Shown here in pieces: positions 36,908 through 48,188 of a stretch of DNA of 64,000 bases. Position 1 is the first letter of the stretch. Each line of letters begins with the position of its first letter. The stretch is from Myrica gale. Taxonomy: Eukaryota; Streptophyta; Magnoliopsida; Fagales; Myricaceae. A program made the position numbers and the translations under genes. The DNA is taken from the NCBI GenBank assembly GCA_963930655.1, contig OZ005614.1, positions 496,001 to 560,000 of the forward strand. The letters run 5' to 3'. Under the pieces are notes generated by a model. That model was not told the DNA's origin. It saw only the letters and a list, made by a program, of their open reading frames with translations, and did no database searches.

Positions 36908-39900
36908 ATGACAGCCATGCCTTCCTCTTCTTCTTTACATGGTTTCTTACAAACCAAAGTAAAGCCAAGTTCTTTTCCTTCTTCTCTATGGCACTCTTCA
37001 ATTGCTATCCCATCCATCATAACGTCACTTGGGTCCTCCAAATCAGCCATTTTTCAGCATGGACTCTCTTTGCAATCATCAACTTTTTCAGGGTTTCCCC
37101 TGAAATCTCGTTCTTTCGCAGTTAACGCCAGAGCCGCTACGGAGAAGAATATCTATGATTTTACTGTCAAAGTACGTGTTCTGGGGAAGAACTCTTTATC
37201 TTCTGACTTCCCCCCTCCCCCAACCCCCTTCTATTCTTTCCCCGGGGCTTCCCGCTCAGCGTCAAATTGTTTCGGTGGTGTTCGAATATTGACCATCCCG
37301 CGATGGTTTCCGTGCTCTCGGTGTTGGGTAGTGGTTTATGGGTATTAGATTAATTATAAAAATTTGAGAGTCTCTTACATGTGTATGTGCGTATTTACAG
37401 CATTTAATTGAATGTGGCAGAGGGAAAAGGACCAAGCTTCCTGAAATTTTAAGTGGTAATTCTGTCATGTATTTTACCAGTGCTTTTTTAGCTTGAACAA
37501 GTGAGGAAAATAGCCAACTTTGTTGCTGATTCGGGGCGAATCGGAAGTCTAGTTGTTTCGAGTTGGTATTAGAAATTTTAGTGCGAGTTGGTATTATAAG
37601 GGTGAAGGGAATTCAATTTTCATAACATGCTGGGTTCTTCAATGAGTTCGTTAAAGATAGATGCTTGAATGTTAGACCCATTCGTAAAAATTCTCTCTTT
37701 TGGCCAGTGTTTTTTTTCCAATTATTATCGTAAACCTTTAGTTTGAGCTCCAATTCTTAGATTCATAGCTTCTCATCTCCGATGTCTGAGTCCAGAGCAA
37801 CCGAATTTGGGAAAGAATGCGTAAAGATGCATGGTGTATGCTCTTACGCGTCGTGGTTGTCGATGCAGGATATTGATGGGAAGGATGTTTCTCTCGGCAA
37901 GTTTAAGGGGAAGGTTCTCTTGATTGTTAATGTTGCTTCCAAATGGTACGTACTCACCTGAATGACGATTTGGCTCTGTATAGTTGCGTTTACGTTGAAA
38001 TTTATCTCTTTTTTTTTGTCCTTTAAAGCCCGGTCTCTATATCATTATCATTCGATTCATTCCAATTTGTGATATAACTGGATTTTTTTTTCAAATCGCA
38101 GTGGTTTGACAAGTTCAAATTACTCGGAACTGTCTCACATATACGAGAAGTACAAAACTCAAGGTATGCTAAAATTAATGGAGGATAGTACCTAGGTTTT
38201 GCTTCTTTCTATATTTAGGTAGTTGACACTTGCGCCCAAGTTCCGCCACCACGATTAATATGTATAGCATTTGGCTTTTAGAAATTTGTCCATGGATCTT
38301 GCCACTGCTCTGTATTATTATCTGAACTAAGAAAAATAAAGGGCTCTTGAATAAGGAACCAATGATGCCCTCAACGTTTATTGTTTAGTTATACCTTTAA
38401 CGTTCATGGATGTACAGATCAGTCAACCACAACCACGGTAGTTTATTTTTGTACTGTTCCCATGCTGCAGCGATTTGATTCATGTGCTGTTGGATCACAA
38501 TATTGCTAGTATATTTTTTATACACAAAAAATATGCTCATCTAACATGCTCTTGTAGAGATGATACATGGGGAAGTTAGATACTTTTCAATCTTTGTTTT
38601 ATTCAAACAAAGGACAACCTAAGTCATGTCATTGTAAAGCATCTGAGCAGTCCTAGAACAAAGAATGAGACTTGTTATTGATGAATCCCATTGATGTTTC
38701 TTCCACGCACTTCGAGAATTCCCACTTAGGAAGAATTCTTTTGTCTCTGATATGTTACTCCTAAATTGTTTTCTGATTGCAGGATTTGAGATTCTAGCTT
38801 TCCCCTGCAATCAGTTTGGTGGGCAAGAACCTGGATCAAACCCTGAAATCAAGCAGTTTGCCTGTACAAGGTTTAAAGCAGAATTTCCAATTTTTGATAA
38901 GGTCTGTTTGAATGCTTTTTTCTTCTCTATATTAGATGATTGGACGAGTACTTGGTACTGAGAGCTGTGCACAACAGGTTGATGTCAATGGGCCTGGTAC
39001 AGCTCCAGTTTACAGGTTCCTGAAATCAAATGCTGGAGGATTTTTAGGTGATCTTGTTAAGTGGAATTTTGAGAAGTTCTTGGTGGACAAAAATGGTAAA
39101 GTTGCTGAGAGATACCCGCCGACAACCTCACCTTTTCAAATTGAGGTATGCTTCGGGATTTTTTTTGGCATTCAGTTCTAGAGTTTTGGGGGTACCTTGA
39201 TACTAGATACTAGTTGAAGTCAATCATTTCAACCTTTGCAAGTTATTGGCAATGGTAATGAAGGTGTTTACCCTACTTTCAATATTCCTGACACCCAACT
39301 GTTATAACAATCAATTTATTTTGTGCTTCATGATGGTTGTTCCTATGGAGGTATATAGCCAAGCAAAACCATTTCATACTCCCAGAAAGAAATGAAAAGT
39401 ACACATTTTCAAAATAGTCCATATTTAGGGGTTAACATGAGTGCATTTTACTATCTGTTCTACACCTTTATATTAACACTTGAGCTTTGCCAGGGGGAGA
39501 ACTAATTTTAAATAATAGACATGTAGACAATTCCATATGATGGTTTCTCATATTTGGTGGTTAAGAAAATTACATTTGTAATCTTTGGCATATAAATGCG
39601 TCATATTCCTAATATGATGGAGGGGGTTTAAATTGATATCGACTGTAATTCATATGGATTAAGATTTACTCCTTTAAGTTGATTTCTAGTAAGTGGATGA
39701 ACGTTTTGAGCTTTTGTTTGAGTTACTGAAGTGCTAGCATCTGTTGTGTTTTAATCAGTATACGTGTGGAGCTATTCATAAATTCAATCCAAAGGTACAG
39801 ACCATTCAGAAGTTAATGATGTAGATAGTCAACTAATATTGTGACTGATGCTATCACAGAGCTTTGGGAGTTAGTTTACAAGGAATGAGGTCCTGAAAAG

Positions 39901-40504
39901 TGTATTCACTGATCATCATTTGGTATTTTGTGTGTGGGGGGGGGGGGGGGGGAGCACACAGTTTAGTTGATGCTGAAGGCAGTTATTCGCAGATGTATTT
40001 AGGTGGCTTCCTTAAGCAGAACCAGATCACTCTGAAATTTGAGCAGAACTGATACAGTCTCTTGTCGTTGAACAAGCAAGTGTGATTGAATCATGTTATA
40101 TTGGACTGGGGTTTAAAAGAAGGGAGAGACCCCTACAATTCCATAGCCTATAGGCCTCCTGCATACGAATATAAAATCAACCATAATAAAATGAAGGGTC
40201 TGGAACTGAGCCTTCTGTTCCATCTATATGAAATTGCAATAATACTTGTGATATTTTAAAATTCAAGGACCAATAAGTCATTGGAATTACGTGATTATGG
40301 GTGTACCTATTGGATTTCGCAGTGTTTCGGAGACTAATTGACATGAAAAATTCTGCATTAATTGTTTCCATTTCGGTTAAGGGATTCTTAGTAAACTACT
40401 ACCTGCATGAGTGCAAGCGAGTGTCCTCTCACATGTTTTTTCGCTTCTCTGATTTATTATGTAAATTATTTCAGAAGGATATCCAACAGCTCCTAGCGGC
40501 ATGA
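36908..40504 (+). CDS. GPX7: Plastid glutathione/thioredoxin-dependent peroxidase (GPX1/GPX7 type)
   Basis: Reduces lipid and other hydroperoxides in the chloroplast; plant members use thioredoxin. Six exons join in frame: 36908-37171, 37869-37945, 38102-38163, 38783-38901, 38978-39145, 40475-40504. They give 239 residues. Residues 1 to about 75 form a Ser-rich transit peptide, then [20 protein letters not shown]. The peroxidatic Cys is in ASKCGLTSSNY (Cys114), followed by [20 protein letters not shown] (Cys143, Gln149), the resolving Cys in [11 protein letters not shown] (Cys162), and the Trp-Asn of [10 protein letters not shown] (203-204). The tail KDIQQLLAA is encoded by a 30-bp last exon. 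The start at 36908 is the first ATG; Met4 is an alternative. Order next to PP2C matches At4g31870. No defects seen. Confidence 0.95.
39936..39952. repeat. Poly-G run in GPX intron 5
   Basis: A 17-base G run preceded by TGTGTG, in the intron before the last exon. Confidence 0.8.
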
Positions 40505-41935
40505 AAGTTGAGCTGCGAAGCCATGCCTGACATCATCAGCTATGCCGAGGGAAGAACGTTAGGGTACAGATATCTGGAGTAGTCGTGACATGCCTAGTTG
40601 TAATTTCTGTATAAGTATTTGTGATTTATGTTTGCGATGTTGCACATTTCAACACTTTTTGCACTTTCCCCCCATGGCCAATCTTGGATGATGTTGTTAA
40701 TATATTGTTTTAGTACAGTTATGCAGCAATGAGTCTCTCTCTCTCTCTCTCTCATATCGTTTTCCCTGTGAGGCAATTCCAAAATGTCTTTCAATGGTTG
40801 AGCCCGAACTTATGAATTAATTGGTAATTATTGTCAAAAAGATTTTCACGTTTGTTCTCGATGTTTTTTCCTTTTGAATTTTATCAGCTTGATTCTGTAG
40901 ATGTCTGAAAACAAAATTGTCTGTAGAAGGCCGGACACGACATACGTGATGGTTACCTCGTATCTGCCGCATCAAACCAAAAATTTGTTGGAGAAAACAC
41001 GAAAAATAAAGGAGTAATTTTTTATTTTTTTGGGTACGCATTTCTTGTTTCTCATGACTGCCAGAGCTACTTCTGCACACAGTGTGCAGTCCCCTGCGAA
41101 AGTTGCTTTGATTGTGAGTTGCCCGTATATAAGACCTCCCTTCCATCGACTGCATAAACAAATCGAGCAGTTAAGACCTTTCAGCAACATATACTGCAAT
41201 GATAGCTTAGCTCTCATTATCTGGTAATCTGGGCATGCCAGAACAATTTTAGTTCAAGCACATGTTCTACTTTTGTTTTTTCTGCACTCAAGTGTATCTT
41301 GTACGATAGTAACGCATTCTCGACCTGGAAGTTGAGGCTTTTATCTTGTATATAAAAGTCAGGCGGGCTAGCTTTTAGCCCACACCAGCTGCATCCTTCC
41401 CCAGCAGACAGAGATGGCAAGATTTTTCTTTCAGCTGAGGGTAGCTGGTATAAGAAGAGACAACCTGCTGCGATCGCCCAACCAATGAAAATGAGCTTGG
41501 TCGTGTTTTTGACTCCCATTAAATAACTACACACTCGTTGAGAAGTCGCTTTCCCCACAAAAAGAAGACATATTTGGCGAGAAATCTTCCAAGAAATTCG
41601 TTAGAAACACCAGCATAGCAGCTATAACCTCTCACCCCATAAAAGAGAAGTCAATACCTTGAAGTTTACACATCCGTACGGGACCGTACCCCCTGAACTA
41701 TCTCAGATCTATGAGCCCACAAGGCTTCCGGCATGGATTCCTTAGAAACCGAAAAACTAGTTGAAAAGCCTTACCTCCATCAATCTGAGCTATCCCCGCG
41801 CACTGCAAATAAAGATGACCATCATTTTCCAAAAGCTTTCCCCCACAACTAATTTTCTCTCTTTCATTCTCGGACAGTTTAAATGGCTACAATTACTCTG
41901 TTCCCAGTTAAACTCGAGCTTCATCTGTCAAGTTT
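40505..41935. other. GPX 3' flank and spacer
   Basis: Contains the expected GPX 3' untranslated region and a TC microsatellite at about 40733-40754. No other gene, element or RNA is supported. Confidence 0.45.
40733..40754. repeat. (TC)n microsatellite
   Basis: About ten TC dinucleotides downstream of the GPX gene. Similar GA or CT runs occur at 21288-21308 (PP2C intron 5), 36418-36439 and 45048-45067. Confidence 0.75.
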
Positions 41936-42144
41936 CATCTCATAACCAATTGATAATGGGAAAAGTTTGCTCAACAGGTATATGAACCACAAGATTAAAT
42001 GGTCTCTAATCAATGTGAGACTTTAACACTTCCCTCATGTGCAGGAGAATGATCATGGTCCATGCACGTAGATAACAATGGGGAGCAGAAACAAGTGAGC
42101 TAAGTCTAGAAATAATTGGCTCCGATACCCTGTCAAGTTTCATC
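41936..42144 (-). mobile_element. Truncated TRIM element with one LTR and primer site
   Basis: On the minus strand an LTR of about 93 bp (42028-41936) runs TGTTAAAGTCTCACATTG to ATGAAACTTGACA. A short interior (42130-42029) begins with GGGTATCGGAGCC, an initiator-Met tRNA primer site, and ends ATGAGGGAAG, a polypurine tract. The other LTR survives only as its 14 inner bases (42131-42144), identical to 41936-41949. It then joins directly to the folate-biopterin transporter fragment. The layout is that of a TRIM whose 5' LTR was cut off by a rearrangement. Confidence 0.72.
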
Positions 42145-42420
42145 CAATTTTGGCATAGTTCTCGTTTACGACCTCGGCCATGGCTTTTCTAGATCTTACT
42201 TCATGGTAGCCTCTGACTACTACTGGAAAGACGTACAGAAAGTCCAACCCTCAGTTGTGCAGCTCTACATCGGCTTCTACTACATTCCATGGGTCATGAT
42301 CTGGGGCGTCCTCACCGATGTCTTTCCGGTTAGAGGATACCATCGGCGGCCATATTTTATTATAGGAGGCACTCTTGGGACAGTTTCCGCAATGATGGTT
42401 GCAACAATGCAATGGATGGA
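42145..42420 (+). pseudogene. Folate-biopterin transporter (BT1/FBT family) gene fragment
   Basis: Reads GIVLVYDLGHGFSRSYFMVA, SDYYWKDVQKVQPSVVQLYI, GFYYIPWVM-IWGVLTDVFPVRGYHRRPYFIIGG, matching the N-terminal transmembrane part of plant folate-biopterin transporters, which are 12-helix MFS proteins of about 450-500 residues. Only about 90 residues are present. The conserved Lys-Pro expected between WVM and IWG is lost, a 6-base deletion. The match fades near 42420 and the open frame then runs into sequence next to the DOMON gene. The left border is a TRIM junction. A related gene sits beside RRC1 in Arabidopsis (At5g25050 from memory), so this may be a relic of a syntenic neighbour. Confidence 0.75.
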
Positions 42421-42437
42421 AGTTTGGCATTTAGGAG

Positions 42438-42478
42438 AACCGGAAATGCAGTCTGGAATGCGGACCGCATTTCCGGTT
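42438..42478. repeat. Perfect 12-bp inverted repeat near DOMON gene 3' end
   Basis: AACCGGAAATGC (42438-42449) and GCATTTCCGGTT (42467-42478) flank a 17-base loop. It lies between the transporter fragment and the minus-strand DOMON gene stop, in the region that would form that gene's 3' UTR. No function is assigned. Confidence 0.75.
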
Positions 42479-42491
42479 TTCACCCCTAAAT

Positions 42492-43793
42492 TCAGAAGAC
42501 AATCAAACTCCCAAATATCACAAACAAACTCATAGAGAAGCCCACACCAAGTCTAGGAGCAGTAGTACTACTGGCCGGTTGAGGAGCAGGAGTACTGGAA
42601 GTCTGTTCCCCGCCCAAAACCAAGATCCTATCGGCCTGAAGATTGTCCGGCTCCAACAAGTGCCCATCGGCCACCCATCCGGATTCACTCCAGGCCCGAC
42701 TTGCCAAACCTGGTTGACCAGCTCCGTCTTCTCCGGCAACTTCCATTTACCGAAGATTTTCATGGTGCCGTTGGATTCATCGGCACTCAGGTCCCACACC
42801 TTATATGACAGATTGAACGTGGACTGGTCGAAAATACAAGAGATGATGCCGTAGGTTTTGATGATCACGGTCCCGTTGGATTTCAAGGCCAACAGGGTCT
42901 GGGCTCCAATCATTCCGGTCGCGTTGGGGTTGATAGCCCATGCCACCCATCCATTAGGTTGAGCCAGAGGGGCCACGAAGGCCATCGAGAGAGACGAATT
43001 GGATGCATTGTAGGTCCAGAACAGGAATGCGCCCAGGTGTGGAAGATCGGTGCACCTTGAGTACACCATCTTGTTTGTGAACGTTTGTGACATGCAGGTC
43101 ATGGACTCGGTAGCAGGTCCAGGAGCAGGGCTGGAAATTGGTACTCGAGCAGGATAGGCTGCAGGTTCAAGAGCAGGACTGGCAGAAGGTTGAAGAGCAG
43201 GAGCGGTAGCCCCTCCTCTGGTCAGCAAGTCTAAAATACCTTTGGCCTGAACGTTATCGGGTAGCAATGCCAATGCGTGCCCCATAGGCCAGACATTTGG
43301 TGTCACTCCTGGGCCCACTTGCCAAGCCTGATTGATCTTCTCTGTTTTCTCTGGTAGCTTCCATTTCCCGAAGATTGTAATGGTTCCGTTGGAATCCTCG
43401 GCGCTCAGGTCCCACAACTCGTACGTCAAATTGAGCGATGACTGGGTGAAATCATAGGAGCGAATGCCATAAGTCTTGACGGTCACTGTGCCGTTAGCTT
43501 TCAAGGCCAACAGGGCCGGGGACCCAATCATGCCGATCGCGTTGGGGTTGATGGCCCAAGCAACCCTTCCGTCGGGCTTAGCGGGAGGTGCGATGAACGC
43601 AATCGAAAGCGACGAATTTATCGGATTGTAAGTGCAGGTACGCGCTCAGATGTGGGAGATCGATGCAGTTAGAATACACCATGTTGTTTGCGAACGTCTG
43701 CGGCGAACAGTTCATTGACTCACCCGTTCGCACTAGCATAGCCAGTGCCAAGACCCCCAGGATCTCTCGGAAAGTAAAAGAAATCCTACCCAT
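42492..43793 (-). pseudogene. AIR12-like protein gene with two tandem DOMON domains, two frameshifts
   Basis: AIR12-type proteins are secreted, GPI-anchored b-type cytochromes of the plasma membrane outer face. The start at 43793 gives a signal peptide (MGRISFTFREILGVLALAML) and CSPQTFANNMVYSNCIDLPHL. Near 43632 about five bases are missing compared with the second copy (LHWTYN region), shifting the frame. DOMON 1 then continues as NPIN-SSLSIAFIAPPAKPDG, AWAINPNAIGMIGSPAL and VTVKTYGIRSYDF to WQVGPGVTPNVWPMGHAL. A Pro/Ala/Ser linker of about 45 residues follows. DOMON 2 repeats CMSQTFTNKMVYSRCTDLPHL through WQVGPGVNPDGWPMG. One base is missing at about 42662, before HLLEPDNLQADRIL. The tail GVGFSMSLFVIFGSLIVF is a GPI-type hydrophobic end. 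Three separate frames are needed, so it is likely inactive. Confidence 0.82.
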
Positions 43794-45134
43794 GATAGAG
43801 AACGATTTTTAAGATTTCTGCTTTTAGGTAGAGTTGCAGGTGATCTTTTAGAAGCGGAGGAGGTAGGACTATATATATATGAACTCTCTCTGACTTGCTC
43901 TGCTGAGAATTCAGATCGTGAGGGGAGGAAAATGACGTCCGCTTGGTAAAACACGGCAAGGCGTGTTGGGACTTGGTACATGGCTATCAGGTTCCTACTC
44001 TATCTACCTTTGAGGAGCAAGAGTCGATCTTCCATTGGTAATAAAATAGATAAATCATCAGATAGACTACATGTCGAATAAACAAGCGATATTTCATTGA
44101 ATCATTGATAGTCAGATATATATCTGCCTTTGGGGTTGGAATATTTTGTATTGTTTTTATTTTTATTTTTGGGTATAAGATTTTGTATTATTTTTTGTTT
44201 CTCTCTCGTCCCTTTTTTTTTTCTTTTATAGTTTATGTTGTTCTTATTTGCCTGAGTCCGCTGGGAGATATCTGTTGGCCGCGTTTAACATGTTCAGTCT
44301 TCCTGCCTCCCGCAGGACAAAACTACTCGTGATATGATGGGTATGTGAACTCTCTTGAAGATTTGGACGCGCTTGATTTCTGCTCGTTCCAAGCAGAAAT
44401 GGTGAGAGTTTGAAACTTGTGGCTCATAGCACATATATAGCAAAATTCGAGTATTTTGGAATGGAGGCACTTGACCTTCTTCCTCCGTTTGTCCTTAACT
44501 GTGATTTGGCATTATAAGCCCCCATAATGTAGTGGAGGCTTATACGTCTGCTTTTTGTACTTTGGCTTGGAAAAAAACAATTAATTTGTATTTAAATTAT
44601 TACATGAATCCCATTACTCTTCTATTGCTATTGCTCTTATTTTCATTGCGTTTAAAATCCATTTGTTTATGATGTTGGAGGTGATCTCAGTTCGTGAAGG
44701 TTAGGGAGTTTAGTGCTCTAATTAATAGTTAAAAATATCCCAAATTATATAAAGAAGGGAGGGGGGCAGTGCATTCATGTGTAGGCATCTCTTTCTAGCT
44801 CATGATCTAAACTCTAAAGTGGGCTTTCGTCCAGCCTACCAAACGCGGGCATAAACTCCCAATTACTTACGTCTTAGCTTCACCCACATTTGCGTTGGCC
44901 TTCAGTTTGGTCGACATTTCTGACGGCCCAGAAAATTCTTGGACGAATATAACTAGGGCCCACCAATGATGAATTCCATTTTTGCCCTCCTCGCTGACAT
45001 GGATTATGCCAGTCAAAAGTCGTCATCTTCCCCCAGGCCCCATCCTCCACTCTCTCTCTCTCTCTCCTGCTTAACGTTGCTGCCGGAAGTTGGAACCACT
45101 TGCTTGCTTAGAGCTTTGCCGATTACCTTCACAC
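43794..45134. other. Spacer between the DOMON gene and ERH
   Basis: Divergent promoter space: the DOMON gene is read leftward and ERH rightward. A CT-rich run (about 45048-45067) sits some 70 bases before the ERH ATG, in its likely leader. No other gene is supported. Confidence 0.5.
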
Positions 45135-48100
45135 ATGGTATCTTTCCCCCCCTCTAATTTATCTACTTCAATTGAATTTCTGGATTACTCCTAATCCTAT
45201 GCATCCCGAATTAACTTTCGTAATCCAACATCATTCTCCACTATTAGGGTTTGTTTATTGTGCTATAACTTCTTAGTTTTATGCAATTTTCAATTTTCCA
45301 CTCTTTTTTTTTTCATTTTTCTTTCAATTTTAGGCGTGCTACTTGGGCAAAATTTAAAGGCTCTGGTGTTTGGTTGAGAAAATGTAGGAAAAGTATAGTA
45401 TGTCCTACGGTTGTTCATTTTGCTAAGAAAGTAGATTTGAAAGGTTTTAACTTTAGCCTAATATTTTGTTTTTGCTCATTTTGTTTGGGAGAGAAAAAAA
45501 TCATCGAACATTCGGCTTTAGTTTCCTTCCGTCCACTCTTTCTCCCGCTTTCTAGGAACCAAACTATGGTACGGTTTTAAAATCCGGCTTGTCATATTAC
45601 ATGATTCAGGATTCCGTTACTAGTTTTAGGTAGCTTGAACTGTAACTGGAGATACGAAGTTCTAACATGTGATGTATGATGCTTTTAACTCTAGATATTA
45701 GCTTCGTTTTTCATACTGTAGAGGGCTATGGCTGAAACATGGTTCTGGCTTGAGTATCTATAGAATAGAATTTTGAATGGGTTACATTCTGGGCATCAAA
45801 AGAGTCAGTGAAAGGCTTCCCACATGGGAAACTGGGTCTTCTGGTCGACCCTGCCTGACTTCAGACAACAGCAACAGCACTGATTTACAATTAATAGGTG
45901 AATTTAAAGGTATATAGATAACTCATTTCTTTTGCATGCGATGATTTTATCCTTGATGAGACGACCGCTGAATAATCAGTTGTTTGGCCAACTAATTGAT
46001 TGAACTATTACTCTCAAGGAGGGGTTTTGGTCGCTGGTTAACTGTCTCACGTTCTTTCATTTCTTTTACTGACTCACATTTCCTGCTAATTGGAGATAAA
46101 TCGGGACTCATGAATTGCAGTGTTAGAGCTTATGAGGCTTAAGTTAGGTTGGTAGAACACATGACATCTACCTCAGTGATTCCATGAACTCTAGCTTAAA
46201 TAGAGCTTCCTCACCTTTTAAGAACAAGCTGAAGGGTTAGGTTGTGGGTTTCAATTCATTGGGTTTTTGAGTAACTTGCCAATAGAAAATTATCTAGTTG
46301 GTGTCATCTACGTCAGTGACTCCCCCAATGCCCCTGGAAGAACTAAGTGGAGTTAATGTTATTCAATGCACAGAACATCACCGATTCAGTGTGTTTTCAT
46401 CCATCTCTGTAGACCATGTAATGTATATATCCGGGGTATGCAGAAACGTATTTTCATCTCTTCAGAGTTTAGCAGTAGTCTCTCTGTCTTTTGGTCTTCA
46501 CTATTTTGCCTGTTAAATCTGCAAATGACCTTTATGAAGCATGTACTATTACTCTGAAATAGTTTATCTTTCACCCTGTGATTGATTTCATACTTGTTAC
46601 TGGCTAAGATGCCAATTAATTGTCTTCTGTCTTCATTTGCAGGCCAATAGGCACACCATTATTTTGATGCAAACATCTCAGAACAGAGCCACTCGAACAT
46701 TTATGGATTATGAGTCAATAAGTCAAGCGATGGATGGTATGTAATGAGCCGTGTATGTATTAAACATGGCTATTTTTAACTTGTAGACCATCTTCTTTGT
46801 CATCCACACCTTTCCTTTTATGTTATTCTTCAGCAGAGGTTCTATGCGCTGATGACAAGGTGATCAGAAATTAGGGTGGGGCCTTCTTGATATATTAAGA
46901 CAGTGGATCTTTTTTTTTGTTACGTTTTTACTTTCCCTTTTTTTAATTTGTTTCTTCCCCCTGCATTTCCTTTTTTTTTTAGTGTACACCTCTAGTTCCC
47001 CCTCTCTGTGTTCCTTTTCTGACCGCCGAGTTAAGTGAATCCTCCCCTCTTCATAGAATTTAGCTCTATTTATTGTTTTAAGTGATGGTTATGTTGAAAT
47101 CACTTGGATTTGTGCTTTTATGTTGCTAGTACGAAGCTTTATGGTATTCAAGAAAGAAAAAAAGATAGTAAAGCTTTATGGTGTTTTATGAACAGGAGTC
47201 ATCTGTGGTTCAGAGGCATTCTTCCTCTTCTGAGATTTAATAAGAGTGTCCTGTCACCGGGAAGAGTTTTTTTCTGTCTTTCTTTTTCTTTTACTGCTCT
47301 ATTAAAGAATCATTGGAGTCAGTTATGTTATTGGTGGTTTCCTTTCTTTTTCTTAATAAATTTTTTTTACTTATAAAAAAAAAAAAGTTATGTAATTGGT
47401 GGTTTAGCCATGCAATCTTCTCCATCTTTGTCTCTAAATGTTACCATGCTGGGAAATATTTACAATTACCAGTAAATGGGAGTATAACTACTCGATAACC
47501 TATCAACAGATTGAACTAGCTCAATGAAGATTCATAGAGAGCCTTCTAACACGATGCCTCTCCCCCGGCGGTTCTTTCTTTCTTTCTGTAATGTGGTTGA
47601 TCCATCAATATTCTTGTATTTACTAGAGGTAATATTTGTGAATCTGCAGGTATATGTGGACTGTATGAAAGGAAGCTTAAGGAATTAAATCCAGCCATCA
47701 GAAACATCACGTATGACATTGCAGATCTCTACAATTTTATTGATGGCCTTGCGGATATGAGTGCCCTAGTGTAAGTCTCTATCCTCTCCCTCTTTTCTCT
47801 CTCTCTTACTGGAGGCACTCAAAGACACTTGAACCTGGTAATTAACAACTTCTAAATCTCGATAACCTTTATCCCTAAAACTTTGAGGGAGAAAGATTTT
47901 ACTGTCCAGAGCTAGCCATCTGATCACTTGTTAGAGTATTCGTTTTGGCAATATAAATATGAACATGGTTTTAAATCATGATTGATCCTATTTGTTTTGG
48001 TGAGAAAGGACATTCCCTTTTCTGCAGAAAATTAAGGAATGTGTATCTTTTTCCAACCTCACATACTGATGTTTTGCCATTGGGTTGTGGCTTTCAGATA

Positions 48101-48188
48101 TGATCACTCGATCCATGCTTATTTGCCATATGACCGACAGTGGATCAAACAACGGACATTTCAACATCTAAAGAAATTGGCGCACTGA
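45135..48188 (+). CDS. ERH: Enhancer of rudimentary homolog (ERH)
   Basis: A small conserved nuclear protein linked in animals and yeast to RNA processing and decay complexes. Exons 45135-45137, 46643-46736, 47650-47770 and 48098-48188 give 102 residues: M-ANRHTIILMQTSQNRATRTF, MDYESISQAMDGICGLYERK, NPAIRNITYDIADLYNFIDG, LADMSALVYDHSIHAYLPYD, RQWIKQRTFQHLKKLAH. This is nearly the usual 100-104 length and spans the whole single ERH domain. The first coding exon is just the ATG, spliced (ATG|GTATCT) over 1505 bases to GCCAATAGG. This start is the only one that restores the universal M before (A/S)xxHTI. Intron 2 carries a 45-bp LINE tail insertion. Confidence 0.93.
47341..47385 (+). mobile_element. 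45-bp LINE 3'-end micro-insertion with 20-bp target duplication
   Basis: The target sequence at 47321-47340 (AGTTATGTTATTGGTGGTTT) is repeated at 47386-47405 with one mismatch. Between them are 33 bases ending TTTTTTTTACTTATAAAA and continuing as an A tail. The ACTTATAAAA end and TTAATAA upstream match the 3' ends of the three LINE fragments at 58.5, 58.8 and 61.2 kb. It lies in ERH intron 2. Confidence 0.8.

Noticed and set aside
44966-45157. 63-codon frame containing the ERH first exon
   Set aside because: Different frame from ERH and driven by CT repeats; the ATG|GT exon explains the gene better.
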